Positions 1 through 12,330 of a stretch of DNA of 64,000 bases are shown here, piece after piece (position 1 is the stretch's first letter; each line of letters opens with the position of its first letter). This DNA is from Bordetella genomosp. 10. GTDB lineage: Bacteria > Pseudomonadota > Gammaproteobacteria > Burkholderiales > Burkholderiaceae_B. The stretch covers positions 2,728,001-2,792,000 of the forward strand of contig NZ_NEVM01000005.1 in NCBI RefSeq assembly GCF_002261225.1, given 5' to 3'. The notes under the pieces were generated by a model, which was not told the origin of the DNA, searched no databases, and saw only the letters and a program-made list of their open reading frames with translations. The translations under genes and the position numbers were made by a program.

Positions 1-1001
1 TCGCCGAAATGCAGCGGCCGCGACACCTCCAGGGCGCGCAGGTACCAGGGCATCTCGACCTGGGCGACCAGCTTGCCCGTCTCGCCGTCCACCAGCGAGG
101 GACTGAACAGGCGGGAAGTCAGCGGCGTCTGTCCCTTGGACCAGACGATGAAGTGATAGGGACTGCCATAGAGGTTGCCGGGGAAGGCGAAGGACGTCAC
201 CGTCATCCCGGGCGAGGCCTTGCCGACGGTCGCGGCGACGCCGTCCAGGGAGGCCAACTGGCCCATCTGCGGCGCCGGCTTGCCCCGGTAGGGTTCCAGC
301 AGCCCTTGCAACGCCGTCGCCTGCCAATAGCGGAACATCGGCGTGGACAGCTCGTTGATCACCCCGGTCAGGCCGACCACGAAGGCCCAGACCAGCGTCA
401 CGACGCCCAGCAGGTTGTGCAGGTCCAGCCACTTGATCCGCGCCGAGCGTTCGCCGCGCACCGTGCCGAATTCGATCTTCTTCATGAAGGGGCCGTACAG
501 GACGACGCCGGAGACCACCGCCACGACGAACAGCAGGCCCATGAAGCCCAGGAACAGTTCTCCCGGCAGGTCGGCGAACAAGTCCATGTGCAGGCGCAAC
601 ATGATGTCCATGAAATCGTGGCCGTCCTGCGCCGTGGAACCGACGGCCTTCACCACCTCGCCGGTGTGCGCGTCGAAACGCAGGGCGTGGCCCAGCGAAC
701 GGTCGGCGCGATTGGGCGTCAGGCCGATATAGACCTGCGGCTCATCGTCGTCGATGAAGGCGTAGTCGATGAGCTCGTTGGGGAACATGCGCATGGCCGT
801 GGCGACCATGCCGTCCAGGCTGGCGCGCGGCGTGCCCTCCGGCACCTGGGCGTAGGGCTTGGCGTCGTCGAGCCAGTGCTCGATCTCCTCATGGAAGACC
901 AGGGGCAGTCCGGTGACGCAGATGATGAGCAGGAATACCGTACAGACCAGGCTGGTCCACTTATGTATGGCGTACCACGTTTTGATCGGCAGCTTGGCCA
1001 T
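1..1001 (-). CDS. PepSY-associated transmembrane protein, C-terminus cut by window edge
   Basis: The ATG is at 999-1001, with GGAG about ten bases upstream. About 333 residues are visible and the C-terminus lies beyond base 1. The protein starts MAKLPIKTWYAIHKWTSLV and has a first membrane helix near residues 15-36, a periplasmic PepSY-like stretch, then helices near 148-170 and 197-216. Histidines H13, H138 (RLHMDLF) and H195 (LDLHNLLG) lie at helix ends, as in the PepSY_TM family. Members of that family (PiuB and siderophore reductase-type proteins) are often iron regulated and may bind heme or move electrons across the inner membrane. A Fur-like site lies upstream. The family call is firm; the substrate is unknown. 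Confidence 0.85.
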   Translation of the reverse strand, partial: MAKLPIKTWYAIHKWTSLVCTVFLLIICVTGLPLVFHEEIEHWLDDAKPYAQVPEGTPRASLDGMVATAMRMFPNELIDYAFIDDDEPQVYIGLTPNRADRSLGHALRFDAHTGEVVKAVGSTAQDGHDFMDIMLRLHMDLFADLPGELFLGFMGLLFVVAVVSGVVLYGPFMKKIEFGTVRGERSARIKWLDLHNLLGVVTLVWAFVVGLTGVINELSTPMFRYWQATALQGLLEPYRGKPAPQMGQLASLDGVAATVGKASPGMTVTSFAFPGNLYGSPYHFIVWSKGQTPLTSRLFSPSLVDGETGKLVAQVEMPWYLRALEVSRPLHFG

Positions 1002-1035
1002 TCCAGGGGTCTCCGCGCGGACTGACTAGTATGTT

Positions 1036-1056
1036 GAATGACAATCGATCTCAACA
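1036..1056 (-). promoter_or_regulatory. Possible Fur operator upstream of the PepSY gene
   Basis: TGACAATCGATCTCA at 1039-1053 matches the 7-1-7 Fur half-site model at about 10 of 14 positions. It lies 38 bp upstream of the PepSY-type start codon in an AT-richer island. Iron control would fit the family. This is a pattern match by eye with no measured score. Confidence 0.3.
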
Positions 1057-1149
1057 TTTTAGCCAGATATCGAGATATGTAGCGTTTACGGGTGCGAGAC
1101 GGTCAAAACAGGGCCGGGTGCAAGTCTCGATGCCCATCCAGGGCGTCGC

Positions 1150-1235
1150 GGAGCCGGCTTTGCCGGTCCGCCGACGCTGCCCCCTTGAGGGGGCCCGCGA
1201 AGCGGGTACGGGGTGGGCTTCCCTTGCCCGACGGC
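1150..1235. repeat. Intergenic palindromic repeat, copy 1
   Basis: Two successive inverted repeats (GCCGGCTTTGCCGG around 1153-1167 and GCTGCCCCCTTGAGGGGGC around 1176-1194) are followed by a G-rich stretch ending in GACGGC before the terminator A-run. A related element stands at 9371-9442, also next to a terminator. The 325-bp gap 1002-1326 holds only this repeat, the terminator and the possible Fur site; I see no gene in it. Confidence 0.55.
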
Positions 1236-1261
1236 AAAAAAAACCAGGCCGAAGCCTGGTT
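1236..1261 (-). terminator. Rho-independent terminator of the atp operon
   Basis: On the minus strand an 8-bp stem, AACCAGGC/GCCTGGTT with a TTCG tetraloop, is followed directly by a T8 tract. It stands about 65 bp after the atpC stop. The UUCG loop and long U tract make it a strong terminator. Confidence 0.9.
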
Positions 1262-1326
1262 TTCTTCTCCGGCGGCCGGCCCCCGGAGGAGCGCGGCGCG
1301 ACGGCGGGATCGATCGGCGCTGAAAC

Positions 1327-1752
1327 TCAGTGCGAGCTGCGGCCTCGGCGCAACCGGTGGGCGGCGGCGGCTTGCGCCGTCAGCATCGCCAGTTCGGCTT
1401 CGACCACGGCGATGTCCGCCTTGTCCTTGGCGTTGCGCAAGGCCTCTTCGGCCTTCTTGCGCGCCGCTTCGGCCTTGGCTTCGTCCAGGTCGGCCGCCCG
1501 GATGGCGGTGTCGGCCAGGACCGTCACGCTGCCCGGCTGGACTTCCAGTATGCCCCCGGCGACGAAGACGTTTTCCTCGCCATCGTCGGCCCGCACTATC
1601 TTCAGCGTCCCCGGACGAATCCGCGAAATCAGCGGGGTGTGACCCGGCAGGATGCCGAGCTCGCCCGCTTCGCCAGGCAGCACGACGAATTTCGCCTCGC
1701 CGGAGAAAATCGACGCTTCCGCGCTGACGACATCCACATGCAGGGTAGCCAT
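1327..1752 (-). CDS. atpC: F1Fo ATP synthase epsilon subunit
   Basis: A 141-residue protein of the usual epsilon length. It couples rotation of the gamma stalk to the c-ring and can inhibit ATP hydrolysis through its C-terminal helices. The N-terminal beta-sandwich includes the conserved [19 protein letters not shown] region near residues 23-41. The C-terminal part (about residues 88-130) is an alanine- and charge-rich helical hairpin. It is the last gene of the operon, 9 bp after atpD, and is followed by a strong terminator. Confidence 0.97.
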   Translation of the reverse strand: MATLHVDVVSAEASIFSGEAKFVVLPGEAGELGILPGHTPLISRIRPGTLKIVRADDGEENVFVAGGILEVQPGSVTVLADTAIRAADLDEAKAEAARKKAEEALRNAKDKADIAVVEAELAMLTAQAAAAHRLRRGRSSH

Positions 1753-1761
1753 ATCCGATCC

Positions 1762-3222
<1,461 letters not shown>

Positions 3223-4134
3223 TCAAACGGCGGCGGCGCCCCCCACGATTTCCGAAATTTCCTTGGTGATCGCGGCCTGGCGGGTCTTGTTGTAGACCAA
3301 CTGCAAATCACCGATCACTTTCTTGGCGTTGTCCGAGGCGGCCTTCATCGCCACCATGCGGGCCGATTGCTCCGAGGCCATGTTCTCGGCGACGGCCTGG
3401 TACAACACGCCTTCGACATAGCGGTGCAGCAGCTCGTCGATGACGGTGCGCGCATCGGGCTCGTAGATGTAGTCCCAACTGTATTCCGTCTTCAGCTCGG
3501 CGCGGCTGGCTTCCTCCGAATCGGCGCCGTGGAAGGGATCTTCCATCTTGGCGTCCGGCAGGGGCAGCAGGCGCAGGAACACGGGCTCCTGCTTCATCGT
3601 GTTGATGAAGCGCGTCGTGGCCACGTACAGCTCGTCGATGCGGCCGTCCAGGTAGGCGTCGATCTGGACCTTGATGGCGCCCAGCAGGCGCTCGAGATTG
3701 GGCGCGTCGCCCAGCCCGATTTCCTGCGACACCAGGTTCGCGCCGATGCGGGTCAGCAGGCCCAGGCCCTTGTTGCCCAGCGCCGTGGCCTGCACCTGCA
3801 CGCCGCGTTGCTGGAAGTCCTTGATCCTGGCCAGCGTGATACGCGACACGTTGGTGTTCAGGCCGCCGCACAAACCCTTGTCGGTGGTCACCAGAACCAC
3901 GCCGACCGCCTTGACCTGCTCGCGCTCGATCAGGAAGGGGTGGCTGTACTCGGGATTGGCCTGCATGAGGTGCGCGGCGATCTCGCGCACCTTGGTGGCG
4001 TACGGACGGCCCGCGCGCATCCGCTCCTGCGCCTTGCGCATCTTGGATGCGGCGACCATTTCCATCGCCTTGGTGATCTTGCGCGTGTTTTGCACGCTCT
4101 TGATCTTGGTTCGGATTTCCTTGATTCCGGGCAT
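3223..4134 (-). CDS. atpG: F1Fo ATP synthase gamma subunit
   Basis: A 303-residue protein forming the rotating central stalk of F1. The N-terminus [20 protein letters not shown], with the following [16 protein letters not shown], is the classic gamma N-terminal helix. The C-terminus carries the matching helix with [22 protein letters not shown] and ends in a conserved [12 protein letters not shown]. It sits 107 bp after atpA and 60 bp before atpD. The atpA-atpG gap contains only GC-rich inverted repeats, such as GCCGGCGGCTTGCCGCCGGC. Confidence 0.97.
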   Translation of the reverse strand: MPGIKEIRTKIKSVQNTRKITKAMEMVAASKMRKAQERMRAGRPYATKVREIAAHLMQANPEYSHPFLIEREQVKAVGVVLVTTDKGLCGGLNTNVSRITLARIKDFQQRGVQVQATALGNKGLGLLTRIGANLVSQEIGLGDAPNLERLLGAIKVQIDAYLDGRIDELYVATTRFINTMKQEPVFLRLLPLPDAKMEDPFHGADSEEASRAELKTEYSWDYIYEPDARTVIDELLHRYVEGVLYQAVAENMASEQSARMVAMKAASDNAKKVIGDLQLVYNKTRQAAITKEISEIVGGAAAV

Positions 4135-4241
4135 TGCGCTTTCCTGGTGTGACGGGCCGGCGGCCGGAGGGCGGCGCCGGCCCCGTTACGCCGGGCCGGC
4201 GGCTTGCCGCCGGCGCCAACCTAACGGGCAGTCAAGGTGTC

Positions 4242-5783
<1,542 letters not shown>

Positions 5784-5818
5784 GTTCAGACTCCTGGAAT
5801 CCTGTTTAGTCGCCTGGC

Positions 5819-6358
5819 TTACGCCGCCAGCGTGTCGCGCATGCGGGCCAATTGGGCTTGCACGGATGTATCGAGTACCTGGTCGCCGACCGCCACGCGC
5901 ACGCCGCCGATCAGCGACGGGTCCACCGTGACGCGCGGCTTGAGCTTCAGCCCGAACTTCAGTTCGAGCGCCGAGGTCAGGTCCTTGACCTGGGCTTCGG
6001 ACAATTCGAATGCGCTGGTGATGTCGGCCTGCGCCGAGCCCTCGTGACGATTCTTCAGCGTCACGAACTGGCTGGCGATTTCAGGCAGGAGCAGCAGGCG
6101 GTCGTTCTGGGCGAGCAACTCGATGAAGTTGCGGGCGGCCTGCGGCACGTCGCCCTTCAGCAGACTGGCGAAAGTCTGCGCGCGCTGCGCATCGTCCAGA
6201 CGCGGGTCGGCCATGGCCTCGCGCACGTCCGGGTTGGACGCCACCTGCGCCATTTCGTCCACCAGCTCGGCCCAGCCTTGCAGGCCGGCCTTCTCGTCGA
6301 GCGCGGCGCCGAACAGCGCTTCGGCGTAAGGTCTGGCGACAGTCGATAGTTCAGCCAT
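5819..6358 (-). CDS. atpH: F1Fo ATP synthase delta subunit
   Basis: A 179-residue peripheral-stalk subunit linking the top of F1 to the b dimer. The start [16 protein letters not shown] is the conserved delta N-terminus. The C-terminal [20 protein letters not shown] segment is the most conserved part of the family. It follows atpF after 12 bp. Confidence 0.96.
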   Translation of the reverse strand: MAELSTVARPYAEALFGAALDEKAGLQGWAELVDEMAQVASNPDVREAMADPRLDDAQRAQTFASLLKGDVPQAARNFIELLAQNDRLLLLPEIASQFVTLKNRHEGSAQADITSAFELSEAQVKDLTSALELKFGLKLKPRVTVDPSLIGGVRVAVGDQVLDTSVQAQLARMRDTLAA

Positions 6359-6370
6359 GACGTTCCCGGA

Positions 6371-6841
6371 TTAAAGCTGCGCCTTGAGCTGGTTGAGCAG
6401 CTCGGCGTGGGCGCGGGCATCCACCTCGCGCTTGAGGATCTGTTCGGCGCCCTTGACCGCCAGGGCGGCCACGTCGTCGCGCAGCGAGTCGCGCACGCGC
6501 TGACCTTCCAGCTCGGCGTCCTGCTTGGCTTGCGCCACGATGCGCGCACGCTCGGCTTCGGCTTCGCGGCGGGCCTGCTCGATCAGCATGGTCGCCTGCT
6601 TTTCCGCCTCGACGATACGGGCGTGGTTCTCGGACTTGGCAGAGGCCTCGATGAGGCTGATGCGCGCCTGCGCCTGAGCCAGGTCAGCCTTGCCCTTTTC
6701 GGCGGAGGCCAGGCCGTCAGCAATTTTCTGGCGGCGTTCGTCCATCGCCTTCGTCAGGGGCGGCCACACGAATTTCATCGTGAACCAGCCCAGAACGAAG
6801 AACACGAGCATCTGGAAGATGATTGTCGCGTTCAGATTCAC
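6371..6841 (-). CDS. atpF: F1Fo ATP synthase b subunit
   Basis: A 156-residue stator subunit with one N-terminal membrane helix ([20 protein letters not shown]), then a long charged coiled coil rich in Ala, Glu, Lys and Arg. The start codon is GTG (6839-6841), preceded by AAGGGA. The length matches the bacterial b subunit. It lies 134 bp after atpE; that gap holds several hairpins, described separately. Confidence 0.96.
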   Translation of the reverse strand: MNLNATIIFQMLVFFVLGWFTMKFVWPPLTKAMDERRQKIADGLASAEKGKADLAQAQARISLIEASAKSENHARIVEAEKQATMLIEQARREAEAERARIVAQAKQDAELEGQRVRDSLRDDVAALAVKGAEQILKREVDARAHAELLNQLKAQL

Positions 6842-6870
6842 GGTCGTTCCCTTTAAACCCTTAAGGCTCC

Positions 6871-6966
6871 GGCGTCTTCATCGAAGACGCCGCGAGCACT
6901 CGATACTGTGCCGGCGGTAAGGCGCATGGCGCGCCGCCGGTCTCCATGCCCGCCGCGCGCGGCGGG
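6871..6966 (-). other. Hairpin-rich atpE-atpF intergenic segment
   Basis: Three inverted repeats lie between atpE and atpF: GGCGTCTTC/GAAGACGCC at 6871-6891 with a 3-nt loop, CCGGCGG/CCGCCGG at 6911-6940, and the perfect GC palindrome CCCGCCGCGCGCGGCGGG at 6949-6966 just after the atpE stop. None carries a U tract on the minus strand. They could protect the 3' end of the upstream atpE message or partly attenuate transcription, matching the need for more c subunits than the rest. Confidence 0.5.
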
Positions 6967-6975
6967 ACTTCGCCT

Positions 6976-7245
<270 letters not shown>

Positions 7246-7359
7246 TCAAAAATTAGTGGTAAAGGGGTGAAGCAGAGGTACAGCGCTATGCAAGAGGATC
7301 TTGCGGCCGGTGCGGGAAACTCCCCCGCCCCGGCTGAACTCGGGCGTCCGGGCTTCCGG

Positions 7360-8241
7360 TCAGTGCCCTTCGTGTGCCTGGCCGATGTAGACCAGGGTCA
7401 GCATCATGAAGATGAAGCCCTGCAGCAACACGATCAGGATGTGGAAAATAGCCCAGATGGAGCCGGCCAGGATCTGGCCGATACCCAAACCGATGCTGGT
7501 GGCGTTGAAACCGGTCCAGGCGCCGCCCAGCAGGGCGATGAGCATGAACAGGAGTTCACCGGCAAACATGTTGCCGAACAACCGCATGCCCAGGGAGACG
7601 GACTTGGCGGCGTACTCGATGAGGTTCAACAGCAGGTTGAACGGAAGCAGGACGACGGCCCAGAAGCCATGGGCGTGGAAAGGCGCGCCGATCAGGTCCT
7701 TGACGAAGCCGCCCGGGTGCTTGATCTTGATGCCGTAATAGAACATCAGCAGCAGCACGCCCAGCGACATGCCCATGGGCACGTTCAGGTCGGCGGTCGG
7801 CAGAATGCGGTGGTAGTACAGGGGATCGCCGTGGTGCGCGCCCAGGCCGACCCAGCGGAAGATGGTGCCGGGCAGGTCGACGGGGATCAGGTCCAGCGCG
7901 TTCATCATGACGATCCACAGGAAGACCGTCAGCGCCAGCGGCGACACGAAACGGCGCGACACTTCGCTGGGAACGATGCCCTTGGCCTGCTCTTCGACCA
8001 TGTCGACCAGCGATTCCACGAACATCTGGAAACGGCCCGGAACGCCGCTGGTCGCCTTGCGGGCGGCGCGCCAGAGGAAGAACACCACCAGCAGGCCCAT
8101 CAGGATGGACCAGAACAACGAATCGTAGTTGACGATGTCGAACTGGGCGATCGCGGACTGCTTTTCGCCGATGTTGTTCAAATGCACCAAGTGGTGCTGG
8201 ATATATTCCGACTGAGGCGACACGTCGCTGGCAGCAGCCAT
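7360..8241 (-). CDS. atpB: F1Fo ATP synthase a subunit
   Basis: A 293-residue inner-membrane subunit that forms the proton half-channels. The essential arginine is in [16 protein letters not shown], and the C-terminal helix [20 protein letters not shown] is conserved. The N-terminus [20 protein letters not shown] is typical of betaproteobacterial subunits, which are slightly longer than that of E. coli. It lies 69 bp after atpI and 141 bp before atpE. Confidence 0.97.
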   Translation of the reverse strand: MAAASDVSPQSEYIQHHLVHLNNIGEKQSAIAQFDIVNYDSLFWSILMGLLVVFFLWRAARKATSGVPGRFQMFVESLVDMVEEQAKGIVPSEVSRRFVSPLALTVFLWIVMMNALDLIPVDLPGTIFRWVGLGAHHGDPLYYHRILPTADLNVPMGMSLGVLLLMFYYGIKIKHPGGFVKDLIGAPFHAHGFWAVVLLPFNLLLNLIEYAAKSVSLGMRLFGNMFAGELLFMLIALLGGAWTGFNATSIGLGIGQILAGSIWAIFHILIVLLQGFIFMMLTLVYIGQAHEGH

Positions 8242-8310
8242 GTGATTCCTACCCTGTTTGCTGTCGCTGGCGCGGACGCCAGCCGTTAGAACAAAAACTT
8301 TGATGCGTCG

Positions 8311-8808
8311 CTATGACAACTTGCCCGTCATCAGCAGCAGCACATGCCCCTTGAGCACGCACAGCAAACCGATCAACAAAGCCGGCCAGACGATTTGTCC
8401 ACGACCGAAGTAAACCGTGAGCCCCAACAGCAGAACCGTCATGCCCAGCTTGAATGCTTCGCCCAGGAAAAACGTAAACGGATTGGCCCGCCCGGGTTGG
8501 TGCGCGTTGAGCAACAACCGCAACGCAAACAGGGTATTTGGCACGAAATATGCCCCCGCCCCCGCCAGCGCCGACCAGGCTGCCGCCGATCCCGCTACCG
8601 CCCCGGCAATCACTGTCGCCAGCACCGCCATCACACCCTGGGCCATGACCGCCCGCACCAGCCCCCGGCCTGCCCTCGCATCCAGCGCCGCCTTGTCCTC
8701 GGCGCTGAGCTTGATGCCGCCCGGCTCGTACGCATGAGCGTATGCCGCACTTTCTGCGACCCGGTCCGCATTGGATGCGTCCCGGTTTTCCGTCCCATGC
8801 CCGGTCAT
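8311..8808 (-). CDS. atpI: ATP synthase subunit I
   Basis: A 165-residue protein with a hydrophilic N-terminus of about 50 residues and four predicted membrane segments (near 52-72, 77-98, 117-135 and 138-158). AtpI proteins assist c-ring assembly or Mg2+ uptake and are poorly conserved; the call rests on the position directly ahead of atpB and the four-helix layout. The start is the ATG at 8808 with GGGGGTG upstream. It is the first gene of the operon. Confidence 0.85.
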   Translation of the reverse strand: MTGHGTENRDASNADRVAESAAYAHAYEPGGIKLSAEDKAALDARAGRGLVRAVMAQGVMAVLATVIAGAVAGSAAAWSALAGAGAYFVPNTLFALRLLLNAHQPGRANPFTFFLGEAFKLGMTVLLLGLTVYFGRGQIVWPALLIGLLCVLKGHVLLLMTGKLS

Positions 8809-9370
8809 GCCACCCCCTGGTCAAGGTTACCGACTTTCATCGTTTACCCGCACCCGGTTGTTTTTCACTATTGCTCACTACTTATCCGCCCCGCCGTTGC
8901 CGCCTCGCCTGGCTTCGCCAACGCCGTCATCCGCTTTCTTTCCGTAACATCCAAGGATTTCCAGGCTGACCGCCCCTGGCCACCGCACGCCGACGCTCGC
9001 GCGCCGCATGGTGAACCGCCAGCGGACTGTTAAACCCGACCTATCTACCTGAAATTTATACGAAAAACCGGACGACCAGAGATGCTTCGAAACCGCTTGG
9101 AGGACGCGTTCGGACCGTTGCCGCCAGACCCGATTCGCTGCCCTTAGGGATGTCTATGTAGTGATGCCTATCGTGAAGCTTATGTGATGAAGATTCCCTG
9201 CTGACGACGCGATGCGTTATGTAACCCGCAAGCGTCAAACTATTGGAGTATAGCGTGTTAGTTACGCTCCCCGCAAACGAAAAGGCTGACGCAGCGCTGA
9301 GCACGGGGCCCCAATCCGGGGACGTGTCATTTGCGCAACGTCCCTCTCCACGCGAATCGCGGACAAAAAA
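8809..9370. other. Gene-free region upstream of the atp operon
   Basis: About 560 bp with no supported gene. It should contain the atp promoter. The best minus-strand -10 candidate I see is TATAAA at 9055-9060, but no convincing -35 lies 16-18 bases upstream, so I do not annotate it as a promoter. A 135-codon minus-strand open frame (9056-9463) runs through the palindromic repeat, has no start-site signal or family resemblance, and is probably not a gene. Confidence 0.4.
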
Positions 9371-9442
9371 TGCCCCCACGCCGCGCGGCTGCGCCGCTTG
9401 CTGCCCCCCGAGGGGGCGTTTTTGCCTTGGGGCGGCCCGGCG
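9371..9442. repeat. Intergenic palindromic repeat, copy 2
   Basis: GCGCGGCTGCGCCGC-type and CTGCCCCCCGAGGGGGCG inverted repeats are followed by a G-rich segment ending GGCGGC just before an A8 run. The layout is the same as at 1150-1235. The two copies differ in sequence but keep hairpin order, spacing and the position next to a minus-strand terminator. Confidence 0.55.
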
Positions 9443-9444
9443 GC

Positions 9445-9470
9445 AAAAAAAAGGCGGCCGCAAGGCCGCC
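9445..9470 (-). terminator. Rho-independent terminator of the DUF1254 gene
   Basis: On the minus strand GGCGGCC-TTGC-GGCCGCC is followed by T8. It lies about 130 bp past the DUF1254 gene stop. The segment 9471-9598 in between holds a further GC-rich inverted repeat (CGGCCGCGG/CCGCGGCCG) and no gene. Confidence 0.85.
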
Positions 9471-9598
9471 TAATGGCGCGATCCCGGCCGCGGGGACAAG
9501 CCGCGGCCGGCCGCGATCAGCAGGGCGCCGGAGAGCGGGGAGCTCCCCGGCAGGAGGCCGCCGTCGAACGGACGGCAAGCCTGGGATCCCATGTCCGA

Positions 9599-11086
9599 TC
9601 AGTCACGTTGCACCGGCGGGGGCGCCCAACTGCCGTCCAGGGCGGTGCTGCGCGGCCAGTACAGCCGCATGTTCATCATGAAGGGGCCGGACTTCGGCGT
9701 CGGCAGCCAGTTGCTCTGCTTGTCGCGGCCCGGCGCCTTCTGGCGGATGTAGATGTCCAGCGAGCCGTCGGCGTTGTACTTCAGCGCGTCCGTGCTGTGG
9801 ATGGCGTACTTGTTGGCCTGGTTATCGACGAAGGTCTGGTTCGGGCCGTACACGACCAGCGACCAGAACGCGTTGACCGGCGGCAACTGGCCCTTGTCGA
9901 AGTGCAGGACGTAGTCCTCGTCGCCGTCCAGCGCCCGGCCCTTGGAATCGATCGAGGTGACCGGATACATCACGTCTTCCGGCACGCCGGCGCCCAGCCC
10001 CGCATAGGCGATGGCGGCGCGGCGCAGGTAATCGGTGCCGTAGGTGCCGATGCCCTCGGACACGGTGTTCCAGCCGTTGTAGCCGTCGCCCAGGCCCGAC
10101 AGGTAGTCGGCGATGCGGCGGCCGGCCTCCGGACCCGCCTGGGCCAGGGCCTGCTGCACCGCCGGATCGAGGCGGCTGTACACCAGGGGCTGCCCGGTCC
10201 CCACGCCGATGCGGCGCAGGCGGTCGAGCATGGGATAGTCGTTGGCGTGCGGCGGGTTGTTGCGCACGGCCTCGGCGAAGATGCCCCAGAACGTCGCGGC
10301 GTCCATCGAGGCGACCAGGTCGGCCGGCGGCGTCTGGGTATTCAGGTTGGGATCGACGTTGCCGGTCACCGGCATATAGGTCCGGCCCGCCTGCTGGCCA
10401 TAGGCCGGGCTGACGGTGCTCAAGGGCTGGGTGACCAGGCCCGACTGGAACTGGTTCACGGCGGCGTAGTCGGCGGGACCGTTGGTCTGGACGTGTCCGA
10501 GCACCCACCCGGTGGAGGTCGGGCTGCGCACCCCTTCGACGCCGGGGGGCAGGGTGCCCTGCCAATACGGGCCCACGATCGCGAACGCCTGGGGCCGGTT
10601 GCCGACGGTCCGGGTGCCGCGCGACGCGTACACGTCCGTCCACATATCCAGCAGGCTCAGGAAGTAGTAGCGGTTGCCGGCGTCCGGCACCCGCACGATC
10701 AGCGGCTCGCGGCTGACGTCGTACCACATGCTGGAATAGAGGGTGTCGGTGCTGGGCCAATGGACATCCGGGGTGCGCGCATCGGGGAAAGCCGTCTTGT
10801 GGCCGAACATGTTCATCGGCGCGCGGCCGTCCAGCGGCGTCTGCACGTTGGTCGCATTGCGGCGGGTCAGCTCCATCAACACCATCGGGTAGGCATACAC
10901 ATAGGCGTCCACCGCGATGTCGTGCAGTTCCTGCCCGCTGACCGTCGGCGCGGCGGCTTGGAGCGGCGTTTCGGAGACCAGGCGGAAAGTGGGCTGGGGC
11001 GACTGCGCCACGGCCGCGCAGCTCAAGCCCAGGGCGCAGGCCAGGACGGCCAGGCGCAAGGGACGAGGATGTGAAAGATTACGCAT
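9599..11086 (-). CDS. Secreted DUF1254/DUF1214 domain protein
   Basis: A 495-residue protein. The start at 11086 (MRNLSHPRPLRLAVLACALG) is chosen because AAAGGAGCCCTCG precedes it and a Sec signal peptide with an AxA site near residue 27 follows; the frame upstream lacks both. A DUF1254 region begins near residue 50 (VDAYVYAYPMVLMELTRR). A DUF1214 region near 370-480 contains FWSLVVYGPN and ends with PFMMNMRLYWP. Proteins of this pair are common in proteobacterial periplasms and their function is not established. It is transcribed alone between a possible promoter and a strong terminator. Confidence 0.9.
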   Translation of the reverse strand: MRNLSHPRPLRLAVLACALGLSCAAVAQSPQPTFRLVSETPLQAAAPTVSGQELHDIAVDAYVYAYPMVLMELTRRNATNVQTPLDGRAPMNMFGHKTAFPDARTPDVHWPSTDTLYSSMWYDVSREPLIVRVPDAGNRYYFLSLLDMWTDVYASRGTRTVGNRPQAFAIVGPYWQGTLPPGVEGVRSPTSTGWVLGHVQTNGPADYAAVNQFQSGLVTQPLSTVSPAYGQQAGRTYMPVTGNVDPNLNTQTPPADLVASMDAATFWGIFAEAVRNNPPHANDYPMLDRLRRIGVGTGQPLVYSRLDPAVQQALAQAGPEAGRRIADYLSGLGDGYNGWNTVSEGIGTYGTDYLRRAAIAYAGLGAGVPEDVMYPVTSIDSKGRALDGDEDYVLHFDKGQLPPVNAFWSLVVYGPNQTFVDNQANKYAIHSTDALKYNADGSLDIYIRQKAPGRDKQSNWLPTPKSGPFMMNMRLYWPRSTALDGSWAPPPVQRD

Positions 11087-11228
11087 CGAGGGCTCCTTTG
11101 TTATTTGCCTGAAGCTGAGTCGGCGCCCTCGCAAGAGAGATGCCCGCCTCGGGAGAGGAAGTCCGGCCGGACGGCATCGCGAGCAAGGACAAGGCCGGCG
11201 CCGGGATGGACAACCATCCATCCGACGT

Positions 11229-11297
11229 CTTTTCAGGTAGTCAGGGCTTTTCAGGATAGGCCCGGGGCATGAAACAAGTGTGCCCTATGCGTTTCAA
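11229..11297 (-). promoter_or_regulatory. Possible promoter and direct-repeat site of the DUF1254 gene
   Basis: On the minus strand TTGAAA (11292-11297) and TTTCAT (11269-11274) are 17 bp apart. Downstream lie two identical copies of CCTGAAAAG (11247-11255 and 11229-11237), 9 bp between them, which could be an operator. The rest of the gap 11087-11404 contains a GC-rich inverted repeat at about 11341-11371 after the enoyl-CoA hydratase gene and no further gene. Confidence 0.3.
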
Positions 11298-11404
11298 GGC
11301 GCAACGACGAGGGACACATCGCTACGTCCCTGGAAATGGGCGGCCGCGCCTGTCCGGGCGCGGCCGCGCGGAGCGCCAGGGCCCCGCGGGGGATGCAACA
11401 AATA

Positions 11405-12181
11405 CTAACGATGCTTGAACCGGGCCTCGCGCTTTTCGACGAAGGCGGCCATGCCCTCTTTCTGGTCCTCGGTCCCGAACAGGGCATGGAAGACCCGGCG
11501 TTCGAACAGCAGCCCTTCGTTGAGCGAGCCCTCGAAGGCCCGGTTGACCGATTCCTTCGCCATCATCACCGACGCGAGGGACATGGAGGCGATGACGGTG
11601 GCCGCCTCGATCGCCTCGTCCAGCAGCTTGGCGGCCGGCACCACGCGCGAGACCAGGCCCGCGCGCTCGGCTTCCTCGGCGCCCATCATGCGCCCGGTCA
11701 GGATCAGGTCCATGGCCTTGGCCTTGCCGACGGCGCGCGGCAGGCGCTGGGTGCCGCCGGCGCCGGGGATCACGCCCAGCTTGATTTCCGGCTGGCCGAA
11801 CCGGGCGCTGTCGGCGGCGATCAGCAGGTCGCACATCATGGCCAGCTCGCAGCCGCCGCCCAGGGCATAGCCGGCCACCGCGGCGATGACCGGCTTGCGC
11901 ACGCGCTTGAGCGTTTCCCAATTACGGGTGATGTAGTCGCTGCGATAGACGTCCATATAGGACCAGTCCTTCATGGCGCCGATGTCGGCGCCCGCGGCGA
12001 ACGCTTTTTCACTCCCCGTGATGACGATGGCGCCGATGCCGTCATCCTGCTCGAACGCCAGCAAGGCGCTGCCCAGTTCGTCCATCAGCGCGTCGTTGAG
12101 CGCATTCAGGGCCTTGGGCCGGTTAAGCGTCAATAAACCGACCCGGCCACGGGTTTCGACCAGCACCAACGATTCGCTCAT
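11405..12181 (-). CDS. Enoyl-CoA hydratase (crotonase family)
   Basis: A 258-residue protein hydrating trans-2-enoyl-CoA in fatty-acid or related acyl-CoA breakdown. The start [20 protein letters not shown] is preceded by CAGGAGAC; a longer frame reading upstream is rejected. The oxyanion-hole region is [11 protein letters not shown] near 60-70. Both catalytic glutamates of true hydratases are present: E112 in [11 protein letters not shown] and E132 in [18 protein letters not shown]. The length is standard (about 258). It is divergent from the M61 peptidase gene with no pathway neighbours, so the physiological substrate is open. Confidence 0.93.
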   Translation of the reverse strand: MSESLVLVETRGRVGLLTLNRPKALNALNDALMDELGSALLAFEQDDGIGAIVITGSEKAFAAGADIGAMKDWSYMDVYRSDYITRNWETLKRVRKPVIAAVAGYALGGGCELAMMCDLLIAADSARFGQPEIKLGVIPGAGGTQRLPRAVGKAKAMDLILTGRMMGAEEAERAGLVSRVVPAAKLLDEAIEAATVIASMSLASVMMAKESVNRAFEGSLNEGLLFERRVFHALFGTEDQKEGMAAFVEKREARFKHR

Positions 12182-12281
12182 GGTTGTCTCCTGGATGCCG
12201 GCCCTCGCGGGTCGCGGCAAAGGTTGCGCAAAGATTGAAGGACCGCCCCCGCGGGCGGTGGAAAGTCGATATTTTTTAGCA

Positions 12282-12310
12282 TTTAGAATGCGGCAATCAC
12301 TACACATCAA
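12282..12310 (-). promoter_or_regulatory. Putative sigma70 promoter of the enoyl-CoA hydratase gene
   Basis: On the minus strand TTGATG (12305-12310) and TCTAAA (12282-12287) have a 17-bp spacer, each 4 of 6 to consensus. They lie about 100 bp before the start codon in the divergent intergenic region. A CCGCCC/GGGCGG hairpin (12243-12258) would lie in the leader. Confidence 0.4.
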
Positions 12311-12330
12311 TCACCCAGCCACCGCATCCC

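Noticed and set aside
9056..9463. 135-codon minus-strand frame ahead of atpI
   Set aside because: It runs through a palindromic repeat, lacks a ribosome-binding site and reads as low-complexity protein.
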